A stretch of DNA of 64,000 nt from Methanomicrobiales archaeon. Its GTDB lineage: Archaea > Halobacteriota > Methanomicrobia > Methanomicrobiales > JACTUA01. Positions 27,773-37,033 of this stretch are shown here, one piece after another. The position numbers and the translations under genes were made by a program. The DNA is taken from NCBI GenBank assembly GCA_030019205.1, contig JASEFH010000004.1, positions 1 to 64,000 on the forward strand, given 5' to 3'. A model generated the notes under the pieces. That model had not been told where the DNA came from and made no database searches. It saw only the letters and a program-made list of their open reading frames with translations. Position 1 is the first letter of the stretch. Each line of letters starts with the position of its first letter.

Positions 27773-28727
27773 CGCCATTATTCTCTCCACCCTGATCGCC
27801 CTCGGGATCATCGGCTACATGCTCTTCCGGGTCTGGGACCAGCTCCTCCTGACCCTGGAGCACGCCGTCCCCCTCTACCTCGTCGTGGCGGTGGCGATCT
27901 GCCTGTGCGCCTGGCTGCTGCGGGGCATGCGGTACCGCTCCATCCTCCGCGGCCTGGAGGTCTACGTGGATCTGGTCTTCTCCACCGCCAGCATCTTCAT
28001 CAGCCAGACGGCGAACCTGATCGTGCCGGCGCGCCTGGGGGATCTGGTGCGGATCTTCATCCTGAAGCACGAGGAGAAGGCGACCTACTCCCGGGGCGTA
28101 TCCTCCCTGCTGGTGGAGCGGGTCTTCGATATCCTGATGGTGGCGGTGCTCGGGATCGTCGCCCTGCCCTTCGCCCTCGACGTGCCCCCCTGGTTCTACA
28201 CCGTGCTCATCGTTCCGCTCCTGGGCGGCGGGGCCTTCTTCATCGGGCTGGTGCTGCTCGGACGGTTCGAGGCGAAGCACCGGTTCCTCGTGCTGCTGCT
28301 GGAGATGCTCGACCAGGTGCGGGAGGCATCCCTGAACCTCCGATCCTTCCTCAGCTTCGGGACTTCATCGATTCTCATCTGGATCCTGGACGTGCTGGTC
28401 TGCTATGCGGTGGTGCTGATGTTTCAGGAGTCCATCCCCTTCGTCGTCGTTGTACTGGCCATCGTGATCGGGAACCTCGTCAAGGCGGTGCCGATCACGC
28501 CCGGGGGCGTCGGCACGTACGAGGCCAGCCTTGCAGCCACCTTCGTGCTGGCCGGGACCCCGGAGCCGACCGCCATTCTCATCGCGGTGGTCGACCACCT
28601 GATCAAGAACGCGGTCACGCTGGTCGGGGGCGTGGGATCGATCTACCTCTTCGGCGGATGGGCACTCTCGGTGCTGCGGAACGCCGTGACGAAACGGTTG
28701 CGGAGGGAAGACCTCTTTGGTGATTGA
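27756..28727 (+). CDS. UPF0104 / lysylphosphatidylglycerol-synthase-type membrane protein
   Basis: 323 residues with about eight TM segments. Family motifs: LLRGMRYRSILRG, the conserved SQTANLIVPARLGDLVRIFIL and ITPGGVGTYEASLAATFVLAG. In archaea this domain also forms the C-terminal half of AglD-like proteins, often next to GT2 enzymes, which suggests a part in moving or using lipid-linked sugars. It overlaps the GT2 gene by 17 bases and the next gene by 8 bases. Confidence 0.88.
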   Translation: MYRNVSAIILSTLIALGIIGYMLFRVWDQLLLTLEHAVPLYLVVAVAICLCAWLLRGMRYRSILRGLEVYVDLVFSTASIFISQTANLIVPARLGDLVRIFILKHEEKATYSRGVSSLLVERVFDILMVAVLGIVALPFALDVPPWFYTVLIVPLLGGGAFFIGLVLLGRFEAKHRFLVLLLEMLDQVREASLNLRSFLSFGTSSILIWILDVLVCYAVVLMFQESIPFVVVVLAIVIGNLVKAVPITPGGVGTYEASLAATFVLAGTPEPTAILIAVVDHLIKNAVTLVGGVGSIYLFGGWALSVLRNAVTKRLRREDLFGD

Positions 28728-30717
28728 ATCGCAGTTCCTCTACGTGGTCTCCTGGCTGGCGGTCGTAAAACTCCTGCAGATCGCCGTATTCCCCCCGCTC
28801 GAGCGGGCATTTCCGCGGTTCGGATACGCGATCGCCTACCCGGCGTCCATCCTGCTCTTCACCCTGGGATCCTGGTACCTGGGGCTGCTCGCCCTCCCCA
28901 TCCCCCTCGTCCTGCTCCCCTTTGCCGCCCTCCTCGGTCTGAACCTCTACCAGAGGGCCTACAGCCGCGATAGCCTGCGGGAGAACCTGGCGTGGGACGG
29001 GATCTTTTTGGTCGGCTTCCTGTTCATGCTCTCCCTCCGCTTCGTCAACCCCACCATCTCCTTTGCAGAGAAGTTCATGGACCACGCCTTCCTGGCGTCG
29101 GTGATGCGCAGCCCCGTCGTGCCCCCCCTCGACCCCTGGTACGCCGGCGGCACCCTCGAGGTCTACTACTACCTCGGCTACTGGACGATGGGGTGCCTGG
29201 GAATCCTGAGCGGCGCCCCCTCCTCCGTCACGTTCAACCTGGCCCTGCCGACCGTCTTTGCCCTCTCCGCCGTCGGCCTCGTCCTCATCGGGCAGATCCT
29301 CGTCCCCCGCTTCCGCTGGCTTCCGGTCCTCGCCCTCCTGCTGCCCAATCCATCGTTCTTCTACCACCTGCTCCTCGGCGAGGGAATGCAGACGGTCCTC
29401 TGGGAGAGCACCCGCACCATCGCGAACACCATCAACGAGTATCCCTTCTTCTCGTTCCTCTGGGGGGATGTGCACCCCCACGTGATGAGCATCTTCAACC
29501 AGGTCTTCCTCCTGGCGCTGCTGGCCTATGCCTATACGGCATGGGGGCGGCTCCGGGACGGGGGTCGGTGGATCCTGGCCGGGCTTGCCGCGCTCTCGCT
29601 GGGCTCCATGCCGGGCATCAACACCTGGGACGTGCTGATCTACGCCCCGATCACGGTTCTCGTGGGGATTCTCGTCTGGAGACGCTACCGGGAGACGCCC
29701 CGTGACTGGTCGGCGGCCCGCTTCCTGCTCGCCGTCCCGCCGCTCGCCATCCTGCTGTATCTCCCCTTCTACCTGCAGCTGGAGACGCAGGGCATCCAGG
29801 GCGTCCACCTGGTCCCCACGCCCTCGGAGCCGCTCCCGTTCCTGCTGGTGCACGGCTTCTTCCTGGCCGTATTCTACCTCCATGCCGCGAGAGATCTCGG
29901 GAAGCGGCCCTACCTGGCGCTGGCGGCCGCCCCCCTGCTCCTGGCGGGGTACGCGGCGGCCGCGATCGCGGCCGTGCCCCTCGCCCTCCTGCTCGTGCGG
30001 AAGGGGAGGACCCTGCCGGAGTGGCTTGCCGTCTGCGCCCTCGCCCTCACCATCCTGTGCGAGGTGATCTACTTCAGGGACAACATGGGGGACGTCTACT
30101 ACCGCATGAACACCGTCTTCAAGTGCTACGTCCCCGCCTGGCTGCTGATGTCAGTCTCCGCGTTCAGCCTGATCGGCGGCCACCTTCCGAAGGTCCTGCC
30201 CGCGCGGGATCTCCCGATCCCCTGCCGCCGCGCCCTGGGCGGGATCGCGGTGATCGGGCTGCTTCTCCTCCCGTTCCTCCTGAACGTGAACTTCGGACCC
30301 GGAACCGGCACGCTGGACGGGCTGGAGTACCTGGAGTTCACCAATCCGGGGGATGCAGAGGCGATCGCCTTCCTGCGCACCCTCCCGGTCGGGGATCGGA
30401 TCGTGGAGGCCGAGGGGGGCGACTACACCTACTTCTCCCGCATCTCATCGTTCAGCGGCATTCCCGCCGTCATCGGCCAGCCCTTCCACGAGCACATGTG
30501 GCGGGGGGACGCGGGGCGCGTGGCAGAACGCGCCATGGACGTGCGCGCCATCTACGAGCGGGCGGATCTTGCGGTTCCGCTGATGCGGAAGTACAACGCA
30601 ACGCTCCTCTACGTGGGGGCGGCGGAGCGGGAGCGCTACCAGGTGAACATACCCGAGTCCGAGTTCACGGCCATCTACGATCGGGGCGGTGTCGCGATCT
30701 ACCGCCTCCCGTACTAG
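28720..30717 (+). CDS. DUF2298 / Chlor_Arch_YYY membrane protein
   Basis: 665 residues from a GTG that overlaps the upstream stop (a TTG three bases earlier is also possible). About fifteen TM segments, and the diagnostic VYYYLGYW (YYYxG) near residue 148. The first half also carries LDPWYAGGTLEV and GDVHPHVMS, and the C-terminal ~120 residues form an outside domain. Members of this family co-occur with TIGR03663 proteins, as here (20238-21857). A GT-C-like sugar transferase or its partner is likely; the reaction is unproven. Last gene of the operon. Confidence 0.88.
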   Translation: MIESQFLYVVSWLAVVKLLQIAVFPPLERAFPRFGYAIAYPASILLFTLGSWYLGLLALPIPLVLLPFAALLGLNLYQRAYSRDSLRENLAWDGIFLVGFLFMLSLRFVNPTISFAEKFMDHAFLASVMRSPVVPPLDPWYAGGTLEVYYYLGYWTMGCLGILSGAPSSVTFNLALPTVFALSAVGLVLIGQILVPRFRWLPVLALLLPNPSFFYHLLLGEGMQTVLWESTRTIANTINEYPFFSFLWGDVHPHVMSIFNQVFLLALLAYAYTAWGRLRDGGRWILAGLAALSLGSMPGINTWDVLIYAPITVLVGILVWRRYRETPRDWSAARFLLAVPPLAILLYLPFYLQLETQGIQGVHLVPTPSEPLPFLLVHGFFLAVFYLHAARDLGKRPYLALAAAPLLLAGYAAAAIAAVPLALLLVRKGRTLPEWLAVCALALTILCEVIYFRDNMGDVYYRMNTVFKCYVPAWLLMSVSAFSLIGGHLPKVLPARDLPIPCRRALGGIAVIGLLLLPFLLNVNFGPGTGTLDGLEYLEFTNPGDAEAIAFLRTLPVGDRIVEAEGGDYTYFSRISSFSGIPAVIGQPFHEHMWRGDAGRVAERAMDVRAIYERADLAVPLMRKYNATLLYVGAAERERYQVNIPESEFTAIYDRGGVAIYRLPY

Positions 30718-30773
30718 TGCGGGGCGGACGGAGCCTCGGGCTGGAGAAATGCTCGGTATGTGCGGGAAATCGC

Positions 30774-30863
30774 AAACCTTTATCTCCCTTCTTGATGAAA
30801 TAATATGCTTACGTCGTCACTGATGACTGATGACGGAGACGCTACTCCTGAATGAGGTGAGTT
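30774..30863 (+). promoter_or_regulatory. Promoter and leader of rpl7ae with C/D-box-like element
   Basis: A TTTATCTC box at ~30779 should start a leader of about 60 nt. Inside it CGTCA (30815-30819) and TGACG (30831-30835) flank CTGATGACTGA, i.e. a box-C-like TGATGA directly followed by a box-D-like CTGA; another TGATGA is at 30793-30798. L7Ae binds such kink-turn elements, and autoregulation through its own leader is known in another archaeon. Self-regulation here is inference. Confidence 0.45.
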
Positions 30864-31232
30864 ATGCCGAAAGTATTCGAAAAATTTGACGTTCCCGAGG
30901 AGCTCCAGAACAAGGCGCTCGAGGCTCTTGAGATAGCGCGGGATACCGGCAAGATCAAGAAAGGTTCCAATGAGACCACCAAGGCAATCGAGCGCGGGAT
31001 CGCCCAGCTCGTGATCATCGGCAAAGACGTGCAGCCGGAGGAGATCGTGCTGCACCTGCCCATGCTCTGCGAAGAGAAGAAGGTCTCCTACGTCTACGTT
31101 GAGCGGCAGAACGATATCGGAGCCGCGAGCGGACTTGAGGTTGGTTCGGCTGCTGCAGCCATCGTCAAGCCCGGGAAGGCGAAGGAGATCGTGGAAGAGA
31201 TCACGAAGAAGGTCGCCGCGCTGCGGACGTGA
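30864..31232 (+). CDS. rpl7ae: Ribosomal protein L7Ae
   Basis: 122 residues, full length. RNA-binding core [29 protein letters not shown] with the hydrophobic pocket strand and the [11 protein letters not shown] end region are typical. It binds kink-turns in 23S rRNA, box C/D and H/ACA guide RNAs and RNase P. GAGGTGAG precedes the ATG. First gene of the L7Ae-S28e-L24e-NDK operon. Confidence 0.98.
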   Translation: MPKVFEKFDVPEELQNKALEALEIARDTGKIKKGSNETTKAIERGIAQLVIIGKDVQPEEIVLHLPMLCEEKKVSYVYVERQNDIGAASGLEVGSAAAAIVKPGKAKEIVEEITKKVAALRT

Positions 31233-31241
31233 GGTTGGCAC

Positions 31242-31451
31242 ATGGCAGACGATGGAACCCCGGCGGAAGTGGTCGAGGTGATCGGCAGCACCGGCATGCA
31301 CGGCGAGGCGATGCAGGTGAAGTGCCGGGTGCTGGACGGTCCCAACAAGGGGCGCATCATCACGCGGAACACGGTGGGTCCGATCCGCGAGGGGGATGTG
31401 CTGATGCTCCTGGAGACGGAGCGCGAGGCGAAGAAGCTCTCGAAACGGTGA
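31242..31451 (+). CDS. rps28e: Ribosomal protein S28e
   Basis: 69 residues, full length: [25 protein letters not shown], the conserved [15 protein letters not shown], and [11 protein letters not shown] at the C-terminus. Archaeal/eukaryotic 30S protein. It starts ten bases after L7Ae. Confidence 0.98.
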   Translation: MADDGTPAEVVEVIGSTGMHGEAMQVKCRVLDGPNKGRIITRNTVGPIREGDVLMLLETEREAKKLSKR

Positions 31452-31455
31452 AACC

Positions 31456-31647
31456 ATGGTTGAGATGAGAACCTGCAGCTTCTGCGGTGGTGCCCTGGAG
31501 CCGGGCACCGGGAAGATGTTCGTGCGGCGGGACGGCACGATCTTCTATTTCTGCAGCTCCAAATGCCAGAGCAACTATAAACTCGGGCGGTTTCCGAGAC
31601 GGGTGGCCTGGACGCAGGCCGGAAGAAGGGCTCGCGGAAAGGAGTGA
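31456..31647 (+). CDS. rpl24e: Ribosomal protein L24e
   Basis: 63 residues. Zinc ribbon CSFCG near residue 8 and CSSKCQ near 36 bracket the [16 protein letters not shown] strand, as in all archaeal L24e. 50S subunit protein. It starts four bases after the S28e stop. Confidence 0.98.
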   Translation: MVEMRTCSFCGGALEPGTGKMFVRRDGTIFYFCSSKCQSNYKLGRFPRRVAWTQAGRRARGKE

Positions 31648-31653
31648 TCCTGG

Positions 31654-32112
31654 TTGGACCGCACCTTTGTGATGGTCAAACCCGACGGCGTCCAGCGCGC
31701 CCTCGTCGGCGAGGTGGTATCCCGCCTGGAGAGGAAGGGGCTGAAGCTGGTCGGAGCCAAGCTGGCGCAACTCACGGAGGCGCAGGTGACCGAGCAGTAC
31801 CGCGAGCACCGCGAGAAGCCGTTCTTCCCGGGTCTCCGCGCTTACATCCTCTCCGGACCGGTATTCGCCATGGTCTGGGAGGGGAAGAACGCGGTTCCCA
31901 TCGTGCGGCGGGTGATCGGGGCTACGAACCCTGCAGAGGCGAACCCGGGCACGATCCGGGGGGATCTGGGCATGGAGACGGGGAAGAACATCGTCCATGC
32001 CTCGGACTCGCCCGAGAGCGCCGCCCGGGAGATCCCGATCCACTTCCGCCCGGAGGAGCTGGTGACCTACCGCCGGGCGGATGAACCGGTCCTGTACGAA
32101 TACCCGGAATAA
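31654..32112 (+). CDS. ndk: Nucleoside diphosphate kinase
   Basis: 152 residues from a TTG start, the only start that gives the family N-terminus ([14 protein letters not shown]). Catalytic H115 lies in [16 protein letters not shown]. It exchanges phosphate between nucleoside tri- and diphosphates in the cytosol. It closes the ribosomal operon; in many archaea infB follows, but here a non-coding island does. Confidence 0.97.
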   Translation: MDRTFVMVKPDGVQRALVGEVVSRLERKGLKLVGAKLAQLTEAQVTEQYREHREKPFFPGLRAYILSGPVFAMVWEGKNAVPIVRRVIGATNPAEANPGTIRGDLGMETGKNIVHASDSPESAAREIPIHFRPEELVTYRRADEPVLYEYPE

Positions 32113-32815
32113 TCTCTTTTTCCGTATTCCCGAAGTGCCGCACGTGCCAGAGGGGATCGCCCCCGCCGATGCGCGATCATGGCGGGAGGGATGCTCCCGA
32201 CCGCGGTCGTTGCCGGCTCGTCGTTCATTTCACGCATCCCTGTTTCAGGAGGGCGGCGCCTTCGATCCCCCTGCCACGCCCGGCGCCCCTGCAGGCGGAA
32301 CTCCGCTCTTCCCATGGCGCGGCAGGGCTGCCGTACGGATAGGATTCGGGGGCGGTCATGTCCCGGGCTCCCCGGGGCGTCCGCCTCTCCTTGGCCCCTC
32401 CCCGCAGTACGGCGGCGCCCGGCATCGCATGCCGCGCAGTTCCGGGAATCCCCTGCGAAGGACCCGGGTCCGTCCGCGATCGGGGGGGAAACCGATCCCG
32501 TCCTCCCGACGCGGGGCCGCCGGGGGGATCGGATGTGGGGGCGCCACCGCAGCCCTGTCACGGTTCCCCGGCGGGCAGGGTACGCCGGATACGGGCCCGC
32601 CGACCGCTCGATGCTCCGCCTCTGCTGCCCGCCTCCCCGTCCACGGGTGCCCGTATCGTGCCGCGATCGGGATAGCGGGGCTCCCGTCCGCAATAAAGCG
32701 TCCGGATCGCAGGGAAGGACCGCGCTCCCTGCCCCCGACGATCCCGAACGCGGCCCGGTTCAAAAGCGAGAGTGCCGCCCCTAGGGATGAGGAACCCGCC
32801 CCCGTGTACCCGAGG
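32113..32815. other. Non-coding GC-rich island after ndk
   Basis: About 700 bases in which every frame is Arg/Pro/Gly-rich and no domain is seen. TAATCTCTTTTTCC directly after the ndk stop (T5 at ~32117) can serve as terminator. No RNA gene recognised. Confidence 0.5.
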
Positions 32816-32986
32816 TCAGCAGGCCGATCGCTGCCTGGAATAGTCGATTCGAAGGGTACTCAGGCGTTCCAGCGTTCGATCCCGCAGCGCATAATCCCCG
32901 TTTGCATGAGCGGATGTGGCAATGTCCACCAATTGCAGAACGAGCAGGTATATGGACTCGAAGTCGAGAACCGGGCTAGCAGCCAT
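32816..32986 (-). CDS. Small helical protein, function unknown
   Basis: 56 residues (MAASPVLDFESIYLLV..., then ANGDYALRDRTLERLSTLRID). The balanced amphipathic helical composition differs sharply from the Arg/Pro noise around it. On its strand a TGTATATACC box lies about 30 bases before the start, in an AT-rich stretch, fitting a near-leaderless message. No family recognised. Confidence 0.5.
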   Translation of the reverse strand: MAASPVLDFESIYLLVLQLVDIATSAHANGDYALRDRTLERLSTLRIDYSRQRSAC

Positions 32987-33202
32987 TAAAACATGTAAGC
33001 AATGCGATGGTATATACATTTTTCTGCACGTGCTTCTCCCTGGGCGGGGTACGATCGCCGCCCAAATACGAAAATTGCTCAATTGGTTATATAAATTTTA
33101 TCTTTTCATAGAAAAGTTATTATTAATAATTTTTTAGTTTTTTAACCCATTTAATTGCGTGTATCGAACTCACGTTCATAAATTATTTTTTATGGCTTGC
33201 AG

Positions 33203-33213
33203 TATATTTAAAT
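33203..33213 (+). promoter_or_regulatory. TATA box of the small membrane protein gene
   Basis: TATATTTAAAT within a strikingly AT-rich stretch (33065-33215). The expected transcript start falls at or beside the ATG at 33238, so the message is probably leaderless. Confidence 0.6.
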
Positions 33214-33237
33214 AGTAAAAGTCCAACCCCTGTACAT

Positions 33238-33453
33238 ATGAACGAGCGTTCCCCTCTGCGAACGTGGATCTTCCTCTTCCTCATCGAGTTCGCCGCCGTC
33301 CTGTGGGCGCAGTTCCTGTGGATGCAGGGAGTGCCGGTGGAGACCTATGTCGGACTGAACATGCTGGTGATCGGCTGCAACATCTTCGCCGTCCTCTCCG
33401 AGATGGGTGTCCCTGCGAAAAATCCCGCCCCGGTCCCCGCAGACAGTCTGTGA
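33238..33453 (+). CDS. Small two-TM membrane protein
   Basis: 71 residues. Two hydrophobic helices, ~10-28 (TWIFLFLIEFAAVLWAQFLW) and ~35-54 (TYVGLNMLVIGCNIFAVLS), are joined by a short loop, and the tail is Pro-rich. A strong TATA box lies 25-35 bases upstream. Isolated gene between two non-coding islands. Function unknown. Confidence 0.65.
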   Translation: MNERSPLRTWIFLFLIEFAAVLWAQFLWMQGVPVETYVGLNMLVIGCNIFAVLSEMGVPAKNPAPVPADSL

Positions 33454-34070
33454 GACCGGGCGCCCCCTCCCCGCAGCCGCTCCTCCATAGCATCCGCACT
33501 TTTTTCCGACCGAACTGAACCCCATCGAGGCAGCACACGTATCCCGTCGCCCCCGGGTACCCCCGCAGATGGCCGCGTGCCGGCGCTTCTCCCGGCAGCC
33601 GGATGGACGCAGGAATCTCCTCGGTGCCCGGGGAGACCTCCCGCAGTGCCGCGGAAGGCGGCATGCGGCAGCGAACCCAGACCCTCGCTGTGGCGCGGAT
33701 CGGCGCTGCATGCGCAATCCATGCTGCGGGGGCGGGCGGGCTGCGGGATCGACCCCCCGACCCGGAGGGGGACGGGCCGTCCCTGCCGTCGCTCTGTCAC
33801 CCTGTGCCGCTCTCCTCCCGATCGCAGCGGCTCCCGACCGTTCGGGCGCCGGGTCGCGGGATGGCGGGGCGCCCCGGCTGCTCCGGGAGAGAGGGATTGT
33901 CACCGTTCTTCTCGCCCCGTTTTCCGCGGGATCAGGGGAAAAACCCCCGGCTGCCTGCACTGCGGGGAAGCATGGGGTCTGCTCCTATTCTATATACCTG
34001 GGGCGCGTACCTATTAGCCAATGAACCGGATCGGACATCGCTGTTCCCCGATCCCCGAGGAGGCCTCTCG
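33454..34070. other. Non-coding GC-rich island
   Basis: About 600 bases with only Arg/Pro/Gly-rich frames. TATATACC near 33990 and GAGGAGG at ~34058 form the likely promoter and ribosome-binding site of the next gene. Nothing else recognised. Confidence 0.5.
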
Positions 34071-34277
34071 ATGGATACGGACACACCACCGCTGGGAATC
34101 ATCCTGATGGGTCTGTCGCTCGTCTTGGGCGGCACCATAGTCGCTCTCCGGATCTATGGCGTCCCGGTGCCCTACGCCCCGCACCTCCTGGTCGTGCTCA
34201 TGGCGCTCCTGGTGTTCTGTGCGGCTCTGGTCATCGTGCGGGGCGTCCGCCGGAAGACCTCCCTGCCCCGACCATGA
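34071..34277 (+). CDS. Small two-TM membrane protein coupled to nitrilase-family gene
   Basis: 68 residues with two hydrophobic helices (LGIILMGLSLVLGGTIVALRIYG and HLLVVLMALLVFCAALVIVRG) and a basic tail. A good Shine-Dalgarno (GAGGAGG) precedes the ATG at 34071. The stop overlaps the start of the amidohydrolase gene by ATGA, so the two are coupled. Function unknown. Confidence 0.65.
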   Translation: MDTDTPPLGIILMGLSLVLGGTIVALRIYGVPVPYAPHLLVVLMALLVFCAALVIVRGVRRKTSLPRP

Positions 34278-35086
34278 GCGTCAGGGTCTGCATCGCCCAG
34301 TTCGCCTTCGCCTGGGAGGATCCCGATCGGGCGCTCGTTCGGGCGGAGGGCATGGTTCGCCAGGCGGCGGAGCGGGGCGCCGCCCTGATCGCGTTTCCGG
34401 AGCAGTTTGCCACGGGGTGGTCCCCGCGATCGGCGCATTCTGCCGAGGGGATCGACGGGCGGATCGTCTCGACGCTTCGCCGCTATGCCGGGGAGTATGG
34501 CATCGCCATCCTGGGATCGTTTCCCGAGGCGGGCCATCCCCTGCCGCGGAACACCTGCGTCGCCATCGGCGCGGACGGCGCTCTGCTCGGGACGTACGCC
34601 AAGATCCACCTCTTCTCCCCCGGCGGGGAGCCGGCGCACTATGCAGCGGGTGAGCGCCTGCTGCTCTTCACGGTCGGGGGCGTGCGGTTCGGCGTCGCCA
34701 TCTGCTACGACCTCCGCTTCCCCGAGCTCTTCCGGCTCTACGCGGAGGCGGGCGCGGAGTGCGTGCTGGTGCCGGCCGCCTGGCCCTGCAGCCGGATCGA
34801 GGCGTGGGAGCTCCTGCTTCGCGTGCGGGCGCTGGAGAACCAGTTTTACGCGGGCGGCATCAACGGCAGCGGCGAGACGCCGGTCGATCGGTACTGCGGC
34901 GGCTCGGTTGCAGCCGATCCGGTCGGCTCGGTCCTCGTGCGGGGAGGCGCGGGGGAGGAGCAGCTGGACTTCAGCGTGGATCCCGCGGCTGTCGCCCGCA
35001 CGCGCCGCAGGATGCCCGTGGAGCGGGACCGGCGCGAGGATGTCTATCTCCGCCTGAGGCGGGAATGGCAGCGGGGAGGCCGATGA
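34274..35086 (+). CDS. Nitrilase-superfamily carbon-nitrogen hydrolase
   Basis: 270 residues. The catalytic triad is intact: E43 in FPEQFATG, K110 in TYAKIHLF and C144 in ICYDLRFPELF. The pattern follows the omega-amidase/predicted amidohydrolase branch, which cleaves small amides such as alpha-ketoglutaramate; the substrate here is unproven. Cytosolic. It overlaps the genes on both sides by 4 bases. Confidence 0.92.
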   Translation: MSVRVCIAQFAFAWEDPDRALVRAEGMVRQAAERGAALIAFPEQFATGWSPRSAHSAEGIDGRIVSTLRRYAGEYGIAILGSFPEAGHPLPRNTCVAIGADGALLGTYAKIHLFSPGGEPAHYAAGERLLLFTVGGVRFGVAICYDLRFPELFRLYAEAGAECVLVPAAWPCSRIEAWELLLRVRALENQFYAGGINGSGETPVDRYCGGSVAADPVGSVLVRGGAGEEQLDFSVDPAAVARTRRRMPVERDRREDVYLRLRREWQRGGR

Positions 35087-35781
35087 AGGGGGGGCACCAC
35101 GTCTTTTTGAGCCTCTGCACCGCCGCGGCGATGCTCGCCCCGGCGATCGGCGTCCTGCCGCTGCCCGCCCTGGGTGCGGTGCTCGCCGGCATCTTCGTCG
35201 GTTCCCTGGCTCCGGATGCCGACGCGGCGGATGCATCCATATACCACGTCAGACGGGGGCGGCTGGGGCCTCTCCTCCCCCTGTTCGGCTACACGATCCG
35301 CTACCTCATCTACTATCCCCTGACCTGCGTCTTCCGCATCGTCTTCGGAAGCCGGGCTCGCCCCCGCCACCGCGGGCTGCTGCACTCCGCCGTCGGCGTT
35401 GCCCTCGCCAGCCTGCTGCTCACCCTCTACATCCGCCTGATCCTGCTGGGCCTCGGGCTCCCCGGCGACAGCATCCTGACCCTGTTCGGCGCGGGGTTCT
35501 TCGGCGGATGCATCCTGCACCTTCTGGAGGACTCCTGCACGCCGATGGGGGTCGCCTGGTGGTTTCCGTTCCGCACCACCCGGTTGACGGGGGGGATCCG
35601 CACGCGGAGCGGGGACCTCCGTCCGCTCCTGTTCGGGATCGCCCTCGCTCTGGCAGCGGCGTTCCTGCTGGCGGCTCCGGAAATGCCGACTCTCCTGCAG
35701 AATCCGGTGGCGGGGGCGGCAGTCGCCATCGTGCTCTGGTCCGTCTTTCTCGCCGCGGCGGGTGTGCACCGCTTGACCTGA
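35083..35781 (+). CDS. YdjM/DUF457-type membrane-bound metal-dependent hydrolase
   Basis: 232 residues with about five TM segments. LAPDADAADAS near 45 and the HRGLLHSAVG motif near 100, plus HLLEDSCTPMGVAWWFPF near 145, carry the conserved Asp/His residues of the family, related to PAP2/LexA-regulated YdjM. Probably a membrane phospho-hydrolase. It starts in the ATGA overlap with the amidohydrolase gene. Confidence 0.85.
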   Translation: MKGGHHVFLSLCTAAAMLAPAIGVLPLPALGAVLAGIFVGSLAPDADAADASIYHVRRGRLGPLLPLFGYTIRYLIYYPLTCVFRIVFGSRARPRHRGLLHSAVGVALASLLLTLYIRLILLGLGLPGDSILTLFGAGFFGGCILHLLEDSCTPMGVAWWFPFRTTRLTGGIRTRSGDLRPLLFGIALALAAAFLLAAPEMPTLLQNPVAGAAVAIVLWSVFLAAAGVHRLT

Positions 35782-35827
35782 TGCGCTCCGCCTCACATCT
35801 ATAAACCCCGGCAACCCATTCCTATAT

Positions 35828-37033
35828 ATGTACCGTCTCGTCTGCGTCCACTGCAGAGCATCCTTTCCGCCGGATGAGATCGTGTATACCTGCAGCCGCT
35901 GCGGGCACCTCCTGGCGGTGGAGTACGATCTGGATGCCCTGTCGCCGGACCGGGCCCGCATGCAGCGGACTCCCCTCTCCGTATGGCGATACCGCGACCT
36001 CCTGCCCGTGCGGATCGAACCGGTGACCCTGCAGGAGGGCGGAACCCCCCTCTACCCCTTGAAGCGCCTGGGCGAGGAGATGGGGCTGCCCCGCCTCTAC
36101 GCCAAGCACGAGGGCATGAACCCCTCCGGGTCGTTCAAGGACCGCGGAATGACCGTCGGAGTGAGCATGGCGCTGCAGCTGAACAAGAAGATGGTCGCCT
36201 GCGCGAGCACGGGCAACACGTCCGCAAGCCTTGCCGTCTACGCCGCGAAGGCGGGAATCCCTGCGGTCGTCCTCCTGCCGAGCGGAAAGGTCGCCCTCGG
36301 CAAGGTGGCCCAGGCGCTGATCCACGGGGCGAAGGCGATCACCATCCGCGGCAACTTCGATCGGGCGCTCGAGATGGTGCACGAGCTCTGCCTCTCCCAC
36401 GGGCTCTACCTGCTGAACTCCATCAACCCCTTCCGTCTGGAGGGTCAGAAGACGATCGGGTTCGAGGTGATCGATCAGCTGGGGGGCGTTCCGGACCGGA
36501 TCGTGCTCCCCGTGGGCAACGCCGGCAACATCTCCGCCATCCACAAGGGCCTGCTGGAGTACCGCGAGCTGGGCTGGATCGACCACCTTCCGCGGATGAC
36601 CGGCATCCAGGCGGAAGGATCCCGCCCGGTGGTGGACGCGATCGAGCGGAACTACCCCGAAGTGATCGCCGAACCGCATCCCGAGACGGTGGCGACCGCC
36701 ATCCGCATCGGGGCGCCGGTGAACGCCGAGAAGGCGCTCGCCGCCATCCGGACCACGGGAGGTGCGGCGGCATCGGTGAGCGATGCGGAGATCCTGCGCA
36801 TGCAGCGGGAACTGGCCGCGAAGGAGGGCATCGGCGTCGAGCCCGCCTCCGCGGCGTCGGTGGCCGGCGTGCGGAGACTGGTGGAGATGGGTGTGATCGA
36901 CAGGGACGAACGGGTGGTCTGCGTGGTGACCGGCCACCTGCTGAAGGACCCGGAGACCGTGATCAGGCAATGCGAGCCCCCCCGGGAGATCGACGCGGAC
37001 CAGCGCTCCTTGCTCTCTGTATTGGGCTTATAG
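35828..37033 (+). CDS. thrC: Threonine synthase
   Basis: 401 residues. An N-terminal zinc ribbon (C6, C9, C22, C25) precedes the PLP-dependent core; K104 in NPSGSFKDRG binds PLP, and LPVGNAGNISAI is the phosphate loop. It turns O-phosphohomoserine into threonine. TCTATAAACC at ~35799 is the promoter. The tail beyond VVCVVTGHLLKDP overlaps the next gene by 64 bases. The gene at 43681 may supply its substrate. Confidence 0.95.
   Translation: MYRLVCVHCRASFPPDEIVYTCSRCGHLLAVEYDLDALSPDRARMQRTPLSVWRYRDLLPVRIEPVTLQEGGTPLYPLKRLGEEMGLPRLYAKHEGMNPSGSFKDRGMTVGVSMALQLNKKMVACASTGNTSASLAVYAAKAGIPAVVLLPSGKVALGKVAQALIHGAKAITIRGNFDRALEMVHELCLSHGLYLLNSINPFRLEGQKTIGFEVIDQLGGVPDRIVLPVGNAGNISAIHKGLLEYRELGWIDHLPRMTGIQAEGSRPVVDAIERNYPEVIAEPHPETVATAIRIGAPVNAEKALAAIRTTGGAAASVSDAEILRMQRELAAKEGIGVEPASAASVAGVRRLVEMGVIDRDERVVCVVTGHLLKDPETVIRQCEPPREIDADQRSLLSVLGL

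Noticed and set aside
32081-32989. Long plus-strand frame after ndk
   Set aside because: Low-complexity Arg/Pro/Gly/Ser sequence with no domain; GC-rich non-coding DNA keeps frames open by chance.
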